DNA of 54,051 nucleotides from CAYOLL01 sp964404765 [NCBI: uncultured Gemmatimonadota bacterium] (lineage in GTDB: Bacteria > 4572-55), in the NCBI GenBank assembly GCA_964404765.1, contig CAYOLL010000022.1, positions 1 through 54,051 on the forward strand, in the 5' to 3' direction. The notes under the pieces were generated by a model. The model worked only from the letters and a program-made list of their open reading frames with translations, was not told the origin of the DNA and did no database searches. Of this stretch, positions 52,143 through 54,051 are shown one piece after another. Position 1 is the first letter of the stretch; the number at the start of each line of letters is the position of its first letter. The position numbers and the translations under genes are program-made.

Positions 52143-52332
52143 GATCGCCCCCCTGATAGTCAATTCGTTCCGTATCTTGCCGATAATGCTCTTGCAGCAT
52201 TTGGGCCTGAATGGCCAGCAAGCGTCGGCGTTCGGCCATCGGCAGTTTTAAAAAGTCCCGCCGGCTGGGGAATTGCGGCGTTGTTTTGACTTTAACTTTG
52301 GCGGGTTTAAGTTTAGCATCCGTTGCGATCAT
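52129..52332 (-). CDS. Antitoxin partner of MazF-like toxin
   Basis: A 67-aa basic-then-acidic protein: FLKLPMAERRRLLAIQAQMLQEHYRQDTERIDYQGGDLVEY. The C-terminal GDLVEY ending and overlap with the toxin are typical of short antitoxins upstream of MazF-like genes in cyanobacteria and relatives. Ribosome site GGGAGG lies 7 nt upstream. Confidence 0.8.
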   Translation of the reverse strand: MIATDAKLKPAKVKVKTTPQFPSRRDFLKLPMAERRRLLAIQAQMLQEHYRQDTERIDYQGGDLVEY

Positions 52333-52413
52333 ATTGAACCTCCCTTATCGTTGGGATGGAGTTAATCAATCTGCACACTACAAGTCTAACAAATTGTTAT
52401 CGTTCTGTCAAAC

Positions 52414-52446
52414 AAAAAAGCCGCCCCCCGACTGAGTGGAGGCGGC
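52414..52446 (-). terminator. Terminator after the CHAP gene
   Basis: On the minus strand GCCGCC pairs with GGCGGC across a loop, followed by TTTTTT. A second perfect 14-bp hairpin, AAACCTAACAGGTC / GACCTGTTAGGTTT (52453-52485), lies just before it. Confidence 0.85.
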
Positions 52447-52499
52447 CCTGATAAACCTAACAGGTCTTGGCGACCTGTTAGGTTTGGCTGAAGTTCAGA

Positions 52500-53855
52500 T
52501 TACTTGAGCAGCGTCATCTTGCGGGTTTCGCTCTGCCCGTTGACCTCGATGCGGTAGAGGTAGATACCGGTCGGGACTTCTTCGCCGGTTTCGTTACGGG
52601 CGTCCCACATGACGCTGTGCTCGCCCGCGTCGGTGTCGCCATTGGCCAACGTCTTGACCAATTGACCCGCTGTGTTGAAGACTTGCAGCTTGACGCGGCT
52701 GCTGGTCGGCAAGGTGAAGGCAATGGTGGTGTTGGGGTTGAAGGGGTTGGGGGAGTTTTGGTGCAGTTGGAAGCTGGAAAGTGTCGTTGCTTCTTCTTGC
52801 CCATCGTTTTCGACTGATGTCACCTCTGCAGACCCGCCTTCAGGAGCCGTTACGGAGCTAACTCGCGTAATTCTGATTGCATCAAAGCCCAGTTGACGGC
52901 GTGGATAACGCTCGCCGGTGTTGTCATTCAAGCGAACATACTGGCCCGTACCAGCGGCAAAGTAGTATGTGCCGATGGGTTGCCAATTGCTTTTACCCGC
53001 TTGACTCAGCGCAAAGAAATCCGTTCGACCGGCGTGATTGATTTCGTAACGACCATTTTGGGCGTAAGCGTTTTGGCAGGGAATGTACTGCTCAATTTTG
53101 TAATTGCCCGCCGTGCTAAAGTTTAGCTTCCAGATAGCCCAATTAACCGGTTGTACGGCATTTCCCGTCCAAGTATAAAAGTAATCGCTCTCATTCCCAC
53201 AGCCGACAACCCGAACCCAGTTGCCGACAGGCCCATTGAATTCAACGCAAGCGTTTCGATCATTAACAGAATTAGGTTCATCAAAAACCGTTTGGCCCGT
53301 GGCATTAACAAGACAATTTGTCGTCGGGGGCGGGGTGCGTTTAATGAAATGAATCACACGCCCGATTTTATTGGCCGTGGTCGTTTGGCGATGATATTTG
53401 TAATCGCTATTGGTATTGTACCACTCGATTGTAACTTGATTACCACTAACAGCGCTGATATAACCCACGTGCCCATTTGCTCCACTCCAACCTGGTGTAT
53501 TTTCATTCCATTGGGCAATCGCACCGACTTCAGGAATGTTATCAACAACTATACCGTTAGCAATTGCGATATCATCCCAATATTTGGCATGACTCCACTT
53601 GCTGCTGTACATCGTATTCCAAAAGGCAAACGGCGCTTGTGTGGGAGACTGTGGATCACCATCGCGGTTCATTCGCCAGGCGACGAAAGAGGTGCAGTTA
53701 CGGTAGTAAAATCCCCATGGATCCGCATTGTTTGAATTGGCGGTTTTGTAGGGATAATCATCGGTTTGGGCGAAAGCCGACGTGGCCATAGTGGCGATGG
53801 CGAGCATTGCCCAGACGAAACTTTTCAGTGTGTGACGCTTGACGTTGGTACTCAT
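52500..53855 (-). CDS. Secreted CHAP-domain protein with C-terminal sorting domain
   Basis: A 451-aa exported protein. A signal peptide ends in TSAFAQ (about residue 30). The CHAP peptidase/amidase domain follows with Cys in FYYRNCTSFVAWR and His in GANGHVGYIS. A carbohydrate-binding-like segment (about 200-330) comes next. The C-terminal 85 residues start FQLHQNSPNPFNPNTTIAFTLP and end in YLYRIEVNGQSETRKMTLLK, the FlgD-like/type IX-like sorting domain of the FCB group. It probably cleaves peptidoglycan outside the cell. Start follows GGGAGGAGAAA. Confidence 0.92.
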   Translation of the reverse strand: MSTNVKRHTLKSFVWAMLAIATMATSAFAQTDDYPYKTANSNNADPWGFYYRNCTSFVAWRMNRDGDPQSPTQAPFAFWNTMYSSKWSHAKYWDDIAIANGIVVDNIPEVGAIAQWNENTPGWSGANGHVGYISAVSGNQVTIEWYNTNSDYKYHRQTTTANKIGRVIHFIKRTPPPTTNCLVNATGQTVFDEPNSVNDRNACVEFNGPVGNWVRVVGCGNESDYFYTWTGNAVQPVNWAIWKLNFSTAGNYKIEQYIPCQNAYAQNGRYEINHAGRTDFFALSQAGKSNWQPIGTYYFAAGTGQYVRLNDNTGERYPRRQLGFDAIRITRVSSVTAPEGGSAEVTSVENDGQEEATTLSSFQLHQNSPNPFNPNTTIAFTLPTSSRVKLQVFNTAGQLVKTLANGDTDAGEHSVMWDARNETGEEVPTGIYLYRIEVNGQSETRKMTLLK

Positions 53856-54051
53856 TTTCTCCTCCCTGGAGAGATGTGCAATATTGTTGTGAAATGATTC
53901 CAGTGTTCCAAAGGGAACGCTTAGTTAGGAACGCAAAAACGGTACCAGCTCATTTTTAAGCGGAAACTGAATTGTAATATCAAGTAATTAAATAAGTTCA
54001 GACCACCTGATCCGCCGCCCGGGAATGTCCCGTGCAACAAAAGGATAGCCA
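53856..54051. other. Window end, upstream of the CHAP gene
   Basis: No gene, hairpin or repeat recognised. Probably contains the promoter of the CHAP gene. Confidence 0.4.

Overview
This is a bacterial chromosome fragment of mixed base composition. It probably comes from an uncultured lineage of the FCB group (Calditrichota/KSB1-like). Support comes from a secreted CHAP protein ending in an SPNPFNP-type C-terminal sorting domain, a TonB-dependent receptor paired with a DUF4249 lipoprotein, a type IV-like pilin, a membrane pyrophosphatase, and many TTG/GTG starts. The lineage is inference; no rRNA or tRNA is present to test it. The only RNA gene recognised is a one-piece tmRNA (2012-2403, minus), whose tag can be read in full.

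Layout. 1-6.6 kb: ThDP-dependent decarboxylase, tmRNA, hisS, a membrane protein, DUF3891 and DUF2461 genes. 6.7-13.7 kb (minus): a MoxR-DUF58 operon split by about 5 kb of small accessory genes (TumE-like toxin pair, DUF29, L,D-transpeptidase, truncated MNT-HEPN protein, nucleotidyltransferase, a secreted chimera). 13.9-25.8 kb: dinD, hppA, gatA, signalling proteins (REC-histidine kinase, HPt, Xre regulator), a J-domain membrane protein and overlapping coiled-coil genes. 26.1-31.5 kb: an accessory cluster around a homoaconitase-like gene, with a PIN toxin pair, DUF29, GxxExxY and HicAB. 32-40.3 kb: cutA, CorC-like protein, ornithine aminotransferase, pilin, a short family-A DNA polymerase, a Uma2 nuclease and a GMC oxidoreductase. 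40.4-54 kb: CopG-like antitoxin, STAND NTPase, TonB receptor with DUF4249, map, Crp/Fnr regulator, a damaged kinase, two more toxin pairs and the CHAP protein.

The most striking feature is how accessory genes sit next to core genes. Five small insertions, each with one or two short genes, are bracketed by a direct duplication of the end of the neighbouring core gene. The first 51-63 nt of the homoaconitase-like gene occur four times in the same orientation (26817, 27597, 28156, 28932), with a PIN toxin pair, a DUF29 gene and a GxxExxY gene between the copies. The last 102 nt of the same gene recur beyond an inserted HicAB pair (30801-30902 and 31389-31490). The first 80 nt of the DUF58 gene are duplicated around a secreted-protein gene (7560-7639 and 8535-8614), which now uses the DUF58 start codon. 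Two truncated 5' copies end at or within a few bases of the next gene's start, so they look like translationally coupled leader ORFs. No integrase or transposase is visible.

In parallel the window is rich in palindromic elements. Several carry unusually long flanking duplications (about 16-26 nt), some sit inside the loops of other palindromes, and one family is inserted twice in frame in a protein kinase gene. A separate hairpin family sits just upstream of three minus-strand genes and also brackets the STAND NTPase gene as inverted repeats. All repeat alignments were done by eye and family names come from motif recognition only.
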